The notes: a model not told the origin generated them from the letters alone. 23,624 bases of DNA from JAFNAG01 sp050011535 (GCA_050011535.1 JBEKIX010000042.1:1-23624), one strand, 5' to 3'. Positions 1 through 7,650 are shown, counted from the stretch's first letter. Program-made: numbers and translations.

Positions 1-780
1 GTCGTCCGAGCGGGGCGGGTCCTGCGCGCGCAGGAATTGGGACTTTTGGCTGCCCTTGGAATTGACCGGGTTCCCGTTTATCGTAAGCCGCGCGTGGCTG
101 TCATCTCGACCGGAGACGAGATAGTCTCCGTTGGAAAGAGACCGCGGCCGGGACAAATCCGCGACGCGAATAGTCACTCGATCTCGGCCCTGGTGACCTC
201 TTCGGGTGCAGCCCCGATTGTCTTCGACATTGTTCCGGACAACGCGAAAATGCTCCGCGAATCGCTCGAGAGGGGATTGGAGCTGGGCGACCTCGTTGTA
301 CTTTCCGGCGGAAGCTCGGTCGGTGTCCGCGATCTCATGGTGGACGTCGTGTCGAGCCTGGCAGGAGTCGAGCTCCTTGCGCACGGCGTGGCAATCCGGC
401 CCGGGAAACCTACAATGCTGGCGGAATGGAAGGGAAAAGCGATATTCGGCTTGCCCGGGCATCCGGTTTCGGCCTTAATTGTCGCCCAAGTTTTCCTGGT
501 CCCCTTTCTCAGATACCTTCAGGGATGCAATCTCGAGAAAGGTCCGTTGGGCCAGCGTACGAAAGCGGAACTTGCTTCCTCAATACACTCCATCATCGGA
601 CTGGAGGAGTTCATTCGCGTCGGCTTGACGAAGACCGCCAAAGGCGCATGTTTTGCGCACCCTGTCTTCGGGAAGTCTGGGATGCTCTCCACGATGGTCA
701 AAGCAGACGGACTGGTCGTGGTGCCCATGAACGTGGAGGGGTTTGCCCGCGGGGATACGGTGGAGGTAGTGGGCTGGTGA
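1..780 (+). CDS. moeA: Molybdopterin molybdenumtransferase MoeA, C-terminal part (5' end outside window)
   Basis: The reading frame is open from base 1 and encodes the last 259 residues of a MoeA, the enzyme that inserts molybdate (or tungstate) into adenylylated molybdopterin. The visible part is the MPT-binding (MoaB/Mog-fold) domain plus the C-terminal beta-barrel domain. Motifs in order are STGDEI, PGQIRDANS, a GGSSVGVRD glycine loop, RPGKPTML and GLPGHPVSA. These match functional MoeA proteins and no key element of this half is missing. The N-terminal domains (with the usual AMDG motif) lie upstream of the window. The stop is 16 bp before the next moeA-like gene, so the two are probably co-transcribed. 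It is one of three MoeA paralogues here. Family assignment is firm; whether it prefers Mo or W cannot be read from the sequence. Confidence 0.93.
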   Translation, partial: VVRAGRVLRAQELGLLAALGIDRVPVYRKPRVAVISTGDEIVSVGKRPRPGQIRDANSHSISALVTSSGAAPIVFDIVPDNAKMLRESLERGLELGDLVVLSGGSSVGVRDLMVDVVSSLAGVELLAHGVAIRPGKPTMLAEWKGKAIFGLPGHPVSALIVAQVFLVPFLRYLQGCNLEKGPLGQRTKAELASSIHSIIGLEEFIRVGLTKTAKGACFAHPVFGKSGMLSTMVKADGLVVVPMNVEGFARGDTVEVVGW

Positions 781-796
781 GGAGAGGATCATCCTC

Positions 797-2722
797 GTGA
801 AAACTCGACGGCAGGTGTATCGCAATCTCAAGTCGCTCGGTAAAGCCAAAGACATCTTTTTTTCGCGCTTTCAGAGCTATTTCATGGCACCGACGGCCGT
901 GCCGGTCCGGCAGTCGCTGGGGCGCGTTCTGGTCGGACCGGTCAAAGCAGCACGATCCATTCCTGCATATCACTCGGCAGCCATGGATGGCGTGGCCGTT
1001 CGCGCCGCCGCCACATTCCGAGCCTCTCCGGAGAGTCCCGTTTTCCTGGGCGCGGAGTCCGGCGCAATCCAGGTCGATACCGGCGATCCACTTCCGGAAG
1101 GCACCGATGCCGTGGTGATGATTGAGAAGGTCGAGCCAGTGGGTGCAGGATTCGAGATCGGGGAAGCGGTCTATCCATGGGAAAATGTCCGCAAGACCGG
1201 AGAGGACGTTGTCAGAGGCGAAATTCTGCTTCCCGCACGCCATCGGATTCGCCCGCATGATCAAGGCGCGCTGTTGGCTGCGGGGATTCTCGAAGTGGAG
1301 GTCTTCCAGAAGCCGCGAGTTCTCATCATACCGACCGGCGATGAGATTGTGTCACCCGAAGAGGCGCACGACCCCCTTCCCGTGGGCGCCATCCTGGAAG
1401 TCAACGGCCAGGTGCTCTCGTCCATGGTTGCGGAATGCGGGGCCGAGGCCGTCCTTGCGGAGACGATCCCCGACGATCCAGAGAAGATCAGAGAGGCGAT
1501 CGCCGCAGGATTGTCGGCCGGAAATCACGTCATTCTGATCATTGCCGGGTCTTCAGCCGGCTCGGAAGACCACACGCCGTCAATTCTGGCGGAAATGGGA
1601 GAGCTGCTTGTACATGGAGTCACGGTGATGCCCGGGAAGCCCACGTTGCTGGCCTCGCTGAACGGCAAGCCGGTTGTCGGCATACCCGGATATCCAGTAT
1701 CCGCTGTGGTCTCTTTCCGGGAATTCGTGCGTCCCTTGCTGTTTCACATGCAAGGCATCGTCGCGACGGAACCTCAGATAGTCGAAGCGATCGTCGGCCG
1801 CAAGCTCCCCTCGAAAGCAGGTCTGGAAGAGCACGTGCGCGTCATCCTGGGCAGGGTGGCCGGCCGCGTCGTGGCCATCCCACTGGCCGGCGGAGCGGGA
1901 ATGATGACGTCGCTGACGCGCGCGGATGGAATTCTGCGAATCCCTCCGGAAGTCAGCGGTCACTCCGAGGGCGAGTCCGTGCGAGTGGAACTGCTGACTC
2001 CGGCAGATGCGCTCGATAACCGGCTTCTCGCCATTGGTTCTCATGACCTCACCATCGATCTGCTGGCGAGCCTGGTCAAGGCGCGGTCGGACGGCAGAGT
2101 CACGATTTCGTCGAGCAACGTGGGCAGCCTCGGCGGGCTGCTGGCGATCGGCAAAAACATTGCGCATTTCGCGGGCGCGCACCTGCTGGACACAGAGACG
2201 GGCGATTACAACCTTTCCTACATCCGGCGCTATCTTCCTCAGACTCCCGTCACTCTGGTGACCCTTGTGCACCGCTGGCAGGGATTGATTCTTGCCAAGG
2301 GAAACCCGAAGGGAATTCGCGGCATCGCGGATCTTGCCCGCCCCGATGTGTCCTTCATCAACCGGCAGGCCGGTTCCGGCACCCGCATTCTGCTGGACTT
2401 TGAACTGCAAAAGGCCGGCCTGGACCCGGCCGTAATGTCCGGGTATCGAAACGAGGAATACACGCACATGAGTGTCGCCATGGCGGTGGCGTCACGCCGC
2501 GCGGACGCCGGGTTGGGCGTGCTGGCCGCGGCGAAAGCTCTCGACCTGGATTTTATTCCCGTTAGCCGGGAGCGCTATGACCTGGTCTTTCCCGTTGAGC
2601 TGCTCGACCACAAGAACGTCCGGCTTCTGCTCGGCATTATCCGTTCGTCGCAGTTCCGCGAACAGGTTCTTTCCATGGGTGGCTATGAGGTGGAAGAAAC
2701 CGGCGCCATCGTGCCGGTCTAG
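797..2722 (+). CDS. moeA: MoeA fused to a C-terminal periplasmic-binding-protein-like domain
   Basis: This 641-residue protein has a full MoeA module (about residues 1-400) followed by a PBP-like domain (about 410-640) of the type found fused to MoeA in archaea and anaerobic bacteria. MoeA motifs are AAMDGVAVR, VDTGDPLPEGTDAVVM, ENVRKTGEDV, PTGDEIV, AGSSAGSED (in place of the usual GGxSVGxxD), MPGKPTLLA and GIPGYPVSA. The PBP part carries IGSHDLTIDLL, SSNVGSLGGLLA and RQAGSGTRILL, as in LysR/ModA-like ligand-binding folds. By family knowledge it may bind an oxyanion or a small effector and couple this to metal insertion; that is inference. The start is GTG, with GGAGAGG at 781-787 nine bases upstream. 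Its TAG stop lies in the left CTAG of a palindromic repeat element. Confidence 0.92.
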   Translation: MKTRRQVYRNLKSLGKAKDIFFSRFQSYFMAPTAVPVRQSLGRVLVGPVKAARSIPAYHSAAMDGVAVRAAATFRASPESPVFLGAESGAIQVDTGDPLPEGTDAVVMIEKVEPVGAGFEIGEAVYPWENVRKTGEDVVRGEILLPARHRIRPHDQGALLAAGILEVEVFQKPRVLIIPTGDEIVSPEEAHDPLPVGAILEVNGQVLSSMVAECGAEAVLAETIPDDPEKIREAIAAGLSAGNHVILIIAGSSAGSEDHTPSILAEMGELLVHGVTVMPGKPTLLASLNGKPVVGIPGYPVSAVVSFREFVRPLLFHMQGIVATEPQIVEAIVGRKLPSKAGLEEHVRVILGRVAGRVVAIPLAGGAGMMTSLTRADGILRIPPEVSGHSEGESVRVELLTPADALDNRLLAIGSHDLTIDLLASLVKARSDGRVTISSSNVGSLGGLLAIGKNIAHFAGAHLLDTETGDYNLSYIRRYLPQTPVTLVTLVHRWQGLILAKGNPKGIRGIADLARPDVSFINRQAGSGTRILLDFELQKAGLDPAVMSGYRNEEYTHMSVAMAVASRRADAGLGVLAAAKALDLDFIPVSRERYDLVFPVELLDHKNVRLLLGIIRSSQFREQVLSMGGYEVEETGAIVPV

Positions 2723-2916
2723 GAGCCCGTCCGAGAATTAGGAGGGGCCGCGTTCCGAGCGCCGCCGGAACCCGAAGGGCGCATGGGGGTTGCGGGGCGA
2801 TCTCCGCGTTGCTCGTCGTCAACGATGTGCAACGACATCGCCTCCTCCTCGCGCCTTGAGCTCGCCCCGCAAGCCCCATGCGCGCGACCCCTCCTAATTC
2901 TCGGTCGGGCTCCTAG
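2719..2916. mobile_element. MITE-like palindromic element flanked by CTAG
   Basis: The two ends are inverted copies of each other. The left end (from 2719) reads CTAGGAGCCCG, then T, then CCGAGAATTAGGAGGGG. The right end (to 2916) is its reverse complement with a single mismatch. A second stem inside (left arm near 2780, right arm near 2880) pairs GCGCATGGGG.TTGCGGGGCGA, and a short hairpin CGATGT/ACATCG closes the centre near 2824-2841. The left arm holds about 26 extra bases that form their own TTCCG/CGGAA hairpin. There is no transposase, so it resembles a non-autonomous MITE or a REP/BIME-type repeat. CTAG at each edge fits a 4-bp target duplication, as made by several transposase families with YTAR-like targets. 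It lies between two convergent genes and, as RNA, would form a strong hairpin in either direction. Confidence 0.8.
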
Positions 2917-3821
2917 GCGCCGAATTCGGATGGACGGATGGACCGCAAGTAGTCTGCCAGCAGGCGATGTTTTCTCAGCCCCGCCCTGCGTTCCTTTTGA
3001 TAGATGTAAAAGCAATCCTGGGCAATTTCAACTTTGGGAAACAAGCGGACCAGGGTTCCCTCCGCGATTTCGGCGAGAACACTGTAATGAGGCACCATGG
3101 CCGCCCCAAGGCCGCTGGTTGCTGCGGTGATCATGGCTCGAATATGATTCACGGCAATGATGTGGCGCAGTTCGGGCCGTTCCTCGGGGCTCAGTGAACG
3201 GATGAATCGATCCCACCAGCCGCCTTCCTTGTCGAGAGACAGCACGGTGCAGCGGCCCAGATGGGCCGGGACGCGGACCTTGGACTCCTTCTGAAATCCG
3301 GGGGAGCAAACCACGGCATAGGTTTCCCGAAACAGCGGAGTTTTCCTCAATTCCGGCAAATGATGCTCGCCGCAGTCGATGGCGATATCGAGGTCGTCTT
3401 TCAGAAGCGGCGTGAGCAGATCGTGGCTCATCTGAAAGTCGATCTCAATCTCCGGATGCGCTTTCATGAACGGCCGGATATGTTTCATCAAAATACTGCA
3501 GCCGAATTCCACCGTCGAACCGAGACGGACGCGCCCCAACAGGAGCTTCCGGTTGCCGTTGAGATCCTCAAACGCTTCGTCGAACGCGGCAAATGCATCC
3601 TCACACGCTTGCTGCAGGCGCCGACCCTCATCCGTCAGCGCGAACCTGCGGCCCGTACGCGCCACTAGCTCCACGCCGGATGTTTCCTCAAGCTTTCGAA
3701 TGGCATGGCTCACGGCGGATTGAGTGCGGCACAGCCGGCGGGCGGCTTCGGAGAAGCTCCCTGTCTGTGCAAGGGCCAGGAACGTCCGGAGCTGGGCGAG
3801 ATCGGGGTTGGGACGCATCAT
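2913..3821 (-). CDS. LysR-family transcriptional regulator
   Basis: This 302-residue protein has an N-terminal winged helix-turn-helix (residues about 5-65; LAQLRTFLALAQTGSFSEAA, then RTQSAVSHAIRKLE, then GRRFALTDEGRRL). A LysR-type substrate-binding domain follows (about 90-295). The length is normal for the family. It is divergent from the TonB-dependent receptor gene and convergent with the moeA fusion, so by the usual LysR logic the receptor and its own gene are the most likely targets. A T-N11-A palindrome lies 6 bp upstream of its start codon. Two ATGs (3821 and 3818) are tandem starts, and no strong ribosome binding site is visible. The effector is unknown; molybdate, tungstate or a pterin-related signal is inferred only from context. 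The TAG stop lies within the right CTAG of the palindromic element. Confidence 0.9.
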   Translation of the reverse strand: MMRPNPDLAQLRTFLALAQTGSFSEAARRLCRTQSAVSHAIRKLEETSGVELVARTGRRFALTDEGRRLQQACEDAFAAFDEAFEDLNGNRKLLLGRVRLGSTVEFGCSILMKHIRPFMKAHPEIEIDFQMSHDLLTPLLKDDLDIAIDCGEHHLPELRKTPLFRETYAVVCSPGFQKESKVRVPAHLGRCTVLSLDKEGGWWDRFIRSLSPEERPELRHIIAVNHIRAMITAATSGLGAAMVPHYSVLAEIAEGTLVRLFPKVEIAQDCFYIYQKERRAGLRKHRLLADYLRSIRPSEFGA

Positions 3822-3826
3822 GGCTC

Positions 3827-3841
3827 ATGAATTTAATTCAT
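3827..3841. promoter_or_regulatory. Candidate LysR operator (T-N11-A palindrome)
   Basis: ATGAATTTAATTCAT is a near-perfect 15-bp inverted repeat. Its inner 13 bases, TGAATTTAATTCA, fit the T-N11-A rule for LysR-type binding sites. It lies just upstream of the lysR start in the 200-bp gap between lysR and the divergent receptor gene, where autoregulatory sites of this family are normally found. Binding is not shown by sequence alone. Confidence 0.45.
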
Positions 3842-3863
3842 TGGATCGGTGAAAACAATAAAT

Positions 3864-3892
3864 TTGATAAATAACTCAAACGCGCGTACAAA
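3864..3892 (+). promoter_or_regulatory. Candidate sigma70 promoter for the TonB-dependent receptor
   Basis: TTGATA (3864-3869) and TACAAA (3887-3892) are separated by 17 bp, giving 5/6 and 4/6 matches to the -35 and -10 consensus. The site lies between the LysR-type palindrome and the receptor start codon and faces the receptor. Transcription would start near 3899 and leave a leader of about 120 bases. Confidence 0.35.
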
Positions 3893-3893
3893 G

Positions 3894-3979
3894 GGCTTTC
3901 CTGAAGCGAGCCAACGAGTGTGCGCGGGAAAGCCTGGCCGGCCGAGCAGGCGGACCCAGCAGCCCAGGAGATTCGCTTC
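3894..3979 (+). promoter_or_regulatory. Potentially structured 5' leader of the receptor gene
   Basis: Two stems overlap. GGCTTTCC (3894-3901) can pair with GGAAAGCC (3927-3934), and GAAGCGA (3903-3909), inside that loop, can pair with TCGCTTC (3973-3979). They could form a pseudoknot or compete. A smaller hairpin GCCT/AGGC (3932-3951) lies between. I could not fit this to the cobalamin, Moco or TPP riboswitch consensus. It may be chance in GC-rich DNA. Confidence 0.25.
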
Positions 3980-4021
3980 CGGCATTCCAATCAAAAGCGG
4001 ATGGAACAAGGGGAGACGACC

Positions 4022-6430
4022 ATGTCCTGTGCATGCCACGCACGCCATTTTCCCGAAACGCGTGTCATAGCCATATTCATTCTCATCGGATTTTCTCCCG
4101 CAGCGCAAGCGCAGGCGCAGAAGCCGCTTTCCTGGTTGGAAGATCTCGTCTACCTGCAGAATGCTGCCGGGACCGGCCTCGAGCAGCAGCGGGAGAAACT
4201 TCTTGAGATTCGTGCCGAGATCGACAACTGGCTGACGTTGCACCCAAACTCCAGCATTCAGCTGTCCCCCGCTCCCGCGCCGCCGTGGAGCGTCGAAGAG
4301 ACAGCCAGCCAGGTCTCCTTGCTTCGAGGGCTGGTGGACGCCATATTGAAGGAAGATCCGAATCATCCCTTCTACTTGGGAGTGACTACTGTCACGGTCT
4401 CGGCCGCGATGTCGCCGCTGTCGCCCGTCGCCGACAGCATGGACCAAACCGAGATCGCAAGACGCGGCGCCGTAACCGCCGCCAGGGCTCTCGACTACCT
4501 GCCCGGCGTCTCAATCGATCACATTGCGACCAACCGGAACGAGGCGGGAATTCGCATCCGGGGATTCAGCACTCGAGGCCAGGTGCCCTTGTATCTGGAC
4601 GGCATTCCTGTCTACGTGCCCTATGACGGCTACGTCGACTTTAACCGGTTCCTCACGAGCGATACAGCCGAAGTGCAGGTCGCCAGGGGTTTCTCCTCGC
4701 CGTTGCTGGGACCGAATGCTCTAGGAGGATCCATTAACCTGGTCACGAAGGAACCGGCCAAAAAGCTGGAGGGAGATGCCTTGATCGGGACCGGATCCGG
4801 ACGCGGGCTCTTGTCTTCCATCCATCTCGGGTCCCGCTGGCAGCATTTCTTTGTCCAGGGCTCGCTCGATTGGCTGCAGGACGACTTCATGCCGCTTTCC
4901 GGCGACTTTCCGGTGAACCTGTTCCAGCCGACCTTTCATCGCAATCAATCCTATGCGCGCGACGAAAAATACAGCGGGCGTTTTGCATGGATGCCCAATG
5001 CACGGGATGAATACGTATTCAGCTATATCAACCAGAAAGGCGAGAAAGGAGTCCCGCTGTATGCCGGGCCGAATCCGGCCGCGACCTTCAAAAACTTCTG
5101 GAAATGGCCGTACTGGAACAAGGATAGTTACTATTTCATCTCCAATACCGGCGTGGGCGAGAGGAGTTCCATCAAATTCCGCGCATACTATGATCAATTC
5201 AGGAACAGCATCGACATGTTCGATGATGCGACCTACACGACGATGAACAAGAGTTCGTCGGAGCACAGCCAGTACAACGATCACAGTGACGGCGCATCTT
5301 CTGAGTTCGAAACGCGCATCGTTCCCAGAAACGTCGTCAGCGCTTCCGTTTTCTTCAAGGACGATACTCACAGGGAATACGGAATCTATCCGGGAAGAGC
5401 CCCCTATCCCCTGTTCACGCCTGATCTGGTGGATCGGGCACAGCAAGTTTCGATCGGCGTCCAGGACGCAATCATGATTTCATCCCGCTTGAGTGCGCTG
5501 GCGGGGTTCAGCGCGGATCATCTTAACGGAATGCAGGCCCAGATGTACAACACTGCGCTGACAGGTTTGCTGCCCATCAAATGCATCGCAGCGCCCGGCA
5601 ACACGACGTTTGCCGGCTGCACGGCGCACATCTGGAACTATAATCCGCAAGCCTCAATTTCCTATACGCTCACCCGCACGGATACTCTGTTTGCCACCTT
5701 CGCTGATCGCGGCAGATTTCCTTTGCTCAAAGAAAGCTATTCCTACAGCCTCGGCAAAGGCCTGCCCAATCCCGAGCTCGAGCCGGAGCACAGCAGAAAC
5801 TGGAACCTCGGGTATGCGCGCGCCTTCGCCGCCAATACTCTCGTGCAGGTGGAGTATTTTCGAAGCGATCTTCGAAAGGCGATAGAATCGGTGTATATCA
5901 AGGATTCAGACTCGTTATGCACCAACACCGGCGCCCTGGCAGGCTACTGCAGCCAGAATGCAAACGTCGGCAAGGAGGTTCATGAAGGGACGGAAATCAA
6001 CGTGCGCAGCACTCCCATTTCCCGACTGACGCTGGACGTGAACTACAGTTATCTCAACCGCACCCTCCTTTATGACTTTGCCAGCTTTCCCATCGTGAGC
6101 CAGGTGAACACGAGCATTCAGGTATTGCCAACGCTGCCCAAAAACAAGATCACCGGCAACGCCGCCGTTCAGCTGCCGCACCAGGTGTTGGCCATTGTTG
6201 GCCTGCGGTATGAGGGCGGCATCACGCTTCAAGATACGACGTACAATCCAGCGACCAACCTGTTTGCCGTTTCGTATGCCACGGTGGACCTCGGCGCCGT
6301 GATCCCTGTACGCGCCGGCCTGACCGTACATGCGGGGGTGAGAAACCTCCTGGATCGGAATTACTATTACACAGCCGGCTTTCCCGAAGAGGGCCGGAAC
6401 TGGTTTTTGAATCTTCGCTGCCGATTCTAG
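4022..6430 (+). CDS. TonB-dependent outer-membrane receptor with N-terminal extension
   Basis: From the ATG at 4022 (AAGGGGAG at 4008-4014 gives good spacing) the protein has 802 residues. A GTG further upstream is in frame but would place 34 charged residues before the signal peptide. The signal is hydrophobic (VIAIFILIGFSPAAQAQA). About 90 residues of mostly helical, charged sequence follow (WLEDLVYLQNAAGTGLEQQR and onward). The plug domain comes next (VTVSA, YLPGVSIDHI, IRIRGFSTRGQVPLYLDGIP, GSINLVTKEP). The remainder is the beta-barrel, ending GVRNLLDRNYYYTAGFPEEG and a terminal Phe, the usual outer-membrane C-terminus. Such receptors import scarce metal complexes or cofactors using TonB energy. 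Its place between lysR and Mo/W uptake genes suggests a role in acquiring molybdate or tungstate, perhaps chelated; this is inference. Cobalamin or a siderophore are alternatives. Confidence 0.92.
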   Translation: MSCACHARHFPETRVIAIFILIGFSPAAQAQAQKPLSWLEDLVYLQNAAGTGLEQQREKLLEIRAEIDNWLTLHPNSSIQLSPAPAPPWSVEETASQVSLLRGLVDAILKEDPNHPFYLGVTTVTVSAAMSPLSPVADSMDQTEIARRGAVTAARALDYLPGVSIDHIATNRNEAGIRIRGFSTRGQVPLYLDGIPVYVPYDGYVDFNRFLTSDTAEVQVARGFSSPLLGPNALGGSINLVTKEPAKKLEGDALIGTGSGRGLLSSIHLGSRWQHFFVQGSLDWLQDDFMPLSGDFPVNLFQPTFHRNQSYARDEKYSGRFAWMPNARDEYVFSYINQKGEKGVPLYAGPNPAATFKNFWKWPYWNKDSYYFISNTGVGERSSIKFRAYYDQFRNSIDMFDDATYTTMNKSSSEHSQYNDHSDGASSEFETRIVPRNVVSASVFFKDDTHREYGIYPGRAPYPLFTPDLVDRAQQVSIGVQDAIMISSRLSALAGFSADHLNGMQAQMYNTALTGLLPIKCIAAPGNTTFAGCTAHIWNYNPQASISYTLTRTDTLFATFADRGRFPLLKESYSYSLGKGLPNPELEPEHSRNWNLGYARAFAANTLVQVEYFRSDLRKAIESVYIKDSDSLCTNTGALAGYCSQNANVGKEVHEGTEINVRSTPISRLTLDVNYSYLNRTLLYDFASFPIVSQVNTSIQVLPTLPKNKITGNAAVQLPHQVLAIVGLRYEGGITLQDTTYNPATNLFAVSYATVDLGAVIPVRAGLTVHAGVRNLLDRNYYYTAGFPEEGRNWFLNLRCRF

Positions 6431-6486
6431 GCAATAGTCTGGCCACGGCAACAAGGATTTGGTGTTCTCAGAAAAAGGACGAGACT

Positions 6487-6589
6487 AACCTCCAAGGCTC
6501 AAAGAGCTCGAAGAACCTCCAACGAAGCCTATGGGATCGGAAGCCGCCGCCTCTTGGAGGCTTTTTGAGTACTTTGAGTTTTCGAGGTT
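6487..6589. repeat. Imperfect long palindrome (dispersed intergenic repeat type)
   Basis: The left arm (6487-6523) contains CTCCAAGGCTCAAAGAGCTC and the right arm (6553-6589) contains CTTTTTGAGTACTTTGAG. They are complementary over about 35 bp with roughly nine mismatches, many of which are tolerable as G-U pairs in RNA. The loop is about 29 bases. Repeats rich in CTCCAA/CTTTGAG words are often scattered between genes in environmental bacteria; that comparison is from memory. No transposase is present. The element occupies the middle of the 206-bp gap between the receptor and the next gene. Confidence 0.55.
6549..6566 (+). terminator. Candidate intrinsic terminator downstream of the receptor gene
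   Basis: The stem GCCTC-TTG-GAGGC (6549-6561) is followed directly by five Ts (6562-6566). It lies inside the palindromic repeat, about 120 bp after the receptor stop. The stem is short, so efficiency is uncertain. Confidence 0.45.
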
Positions 6590-6636
6590 CGCTTTGCCAT
6601 TCGATCATGAAAATGTAGTGACACGGAGGACGCGAA

Positions 6637-7650
6637 ATGAGCAAAATCTACGGCATTCTTGTTTTGTTCGCATGCACGGCTCTGGCTCAGGACAGCGGGC
6701 AGAAGACAAACAGCTTCTTTGACGACTCGGAAGCGAAGACATTTGCCGCCAAGAGCATTCTGATCGAAGGTGAGGTGGAAAATCCTGGACCGGTGGATCT
6801 TACCTCTCTTCCAATCCGCAACTGCGTGGTCAAGGAAGTCGTCCTCGAAAACGGGAAACCCGAATTCAAAGGCGCTTTCTATTACATCGGCCATTCACTT
6901 TTCGACATCTTGAACAGCAAGAAAGTGAAGAAGGTGGCCGAAAACGCCTTCTCACCGTCGGTGGATTTATACGTGATCGTCGAGAATGCCAAGGGAGAAA
7001 AAGCCGTTTTCAGCTGGGGTGAGATTTTCTTCAGCAGGGACAATTTCAAGATTCTTCTTTCAAGCAGCGTTCAGGCGATCAATCCCTCCAAACTGACTTC
7101 TGTTCGATGGCAATTACCGGACGAGCCTCGCGTGATATGCGGGAACGACCTTTTGAATGTCCGCTTCCTGAGCAATCCGACAAAGATCACGGTTGTGTCC
7201 TATCGCGGCACTTTTGCCACGGAGAAGCCGCAGAACATATACTCGCCGGGATTCAAGATCGTTTCGGAGACGAAATCGGTTGTGGTGCGCGATCTTGGCT
7301 CATCCATGGAAAAACGGAAATACAGCAACGTCGGATATGGACACGGGATGGGATTCAAGGGCATCGAAGAGCTTGATGGCGTCATGCTCAAGGATGTTGT
7401 CCAAGCAAATGTGAAAGTGGTCCCTGAGGATCTGCGACAGGGAATCACCGTAATTTCCGCCAAGGATGGATATCGTAGCGTCTTCAGCATGAGCGAAATC
7501 GCCAACCGGAGCGATAACCTGGACTTTCTGCTGATCGACAAGAAGGGTTCTCAGGAGGAAGGCAGATACACCATGTTTGCGGCTGCGGACTTCTTTGTCG
7601 ATCGCAACGTCAAGGCGATCGAAAAGATGCAGATCGTGAAGCTGCGATAA
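6637..7650 (+). CDS. Secreted protein with two sulfite-oxidase-fold (MoPt-binding-like) repeats
   Basis: This 337-residue protein begins with a signal peptide (SKIYGILVLFACTALA) and has GGAGG at 6625-6629. The mature part looks like two copies of the fold used by sulfite-oxidase-type molybdopterin domains. The first (about 35-185) has SILIEGEVENPGPVDLTSLP, then a YIGHSLFDILN segment and LYVIVENAKGEKAVFSWGEI. The second (about 210-335) has IEELDGVMLKDVV, ITVISAKDGYRSVFSMSEI and a terminal VKAIEKMQIVKL like the closing strand of that fold. The cysteine that ligates Mo in sulfite oxidases is not apparent. It may therefore be a non-catalytic relative, for example a periplasmic binder of the metal or cofactor. 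Location beside the TonB receptor and Mo/W genes supports a link; the function is inferred. Confidence 0.72.
   Translation: MSKIYGILVLFACTALAQDSGQKTNSFFDDSEAKTFAAKSILIEGEVENPGPVDLTSLPIRNCVVKEVVLENGKPEFKGAFYYIGHSLFDILNSKKVKKVAENAFSPSVDLYVIVENAKGEKAVFSWGEIFFSRDNFKILLSSSVQAINPSKLTSVRWQLPDEPRVICGNDLLNVRFLSNPTKITVVSYRGTFATEKPQNIYSPGFKIVSETKSVVVRDLGSSMEKRKYSNVGYGHGMGFKGIEELDGVMLKDVVQANVKVVPEDLRQGITVISAKDGYRSVFSMSEIANRSDNLDFLLIDKKGSQEEGRYTMFAAADFFVDRNVKAIEKMQIVKLR

Noticed and set aside
1580..2467. A 295-codon minus-strand frame inside the moeA-PBP fusion
   Set aside because: It mirrors the plus-strand gene, which has clear MoeA motifs throughout; the antisense product looks random.
3890..3980. A cobalamin or molybdenum-cofactor riboswitch in front of the TonB receptor
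   Set aside because: A few words (GGGAAAGCC, GCGGACCC, CCAGGAGA) recall the cobalamin core, but order, spacing and the conserved CCACTG segment do not fit, and no Moco-type consensus was found. It is kept only as a generic structured leader.
3920..4021. An upstream GTG start adding 34 residues to the TonB receptor
   Set aside because: It would bury the signal peptide behind a charged stretch, whereas the ATG at 4022 has a proper ribosome binding site.
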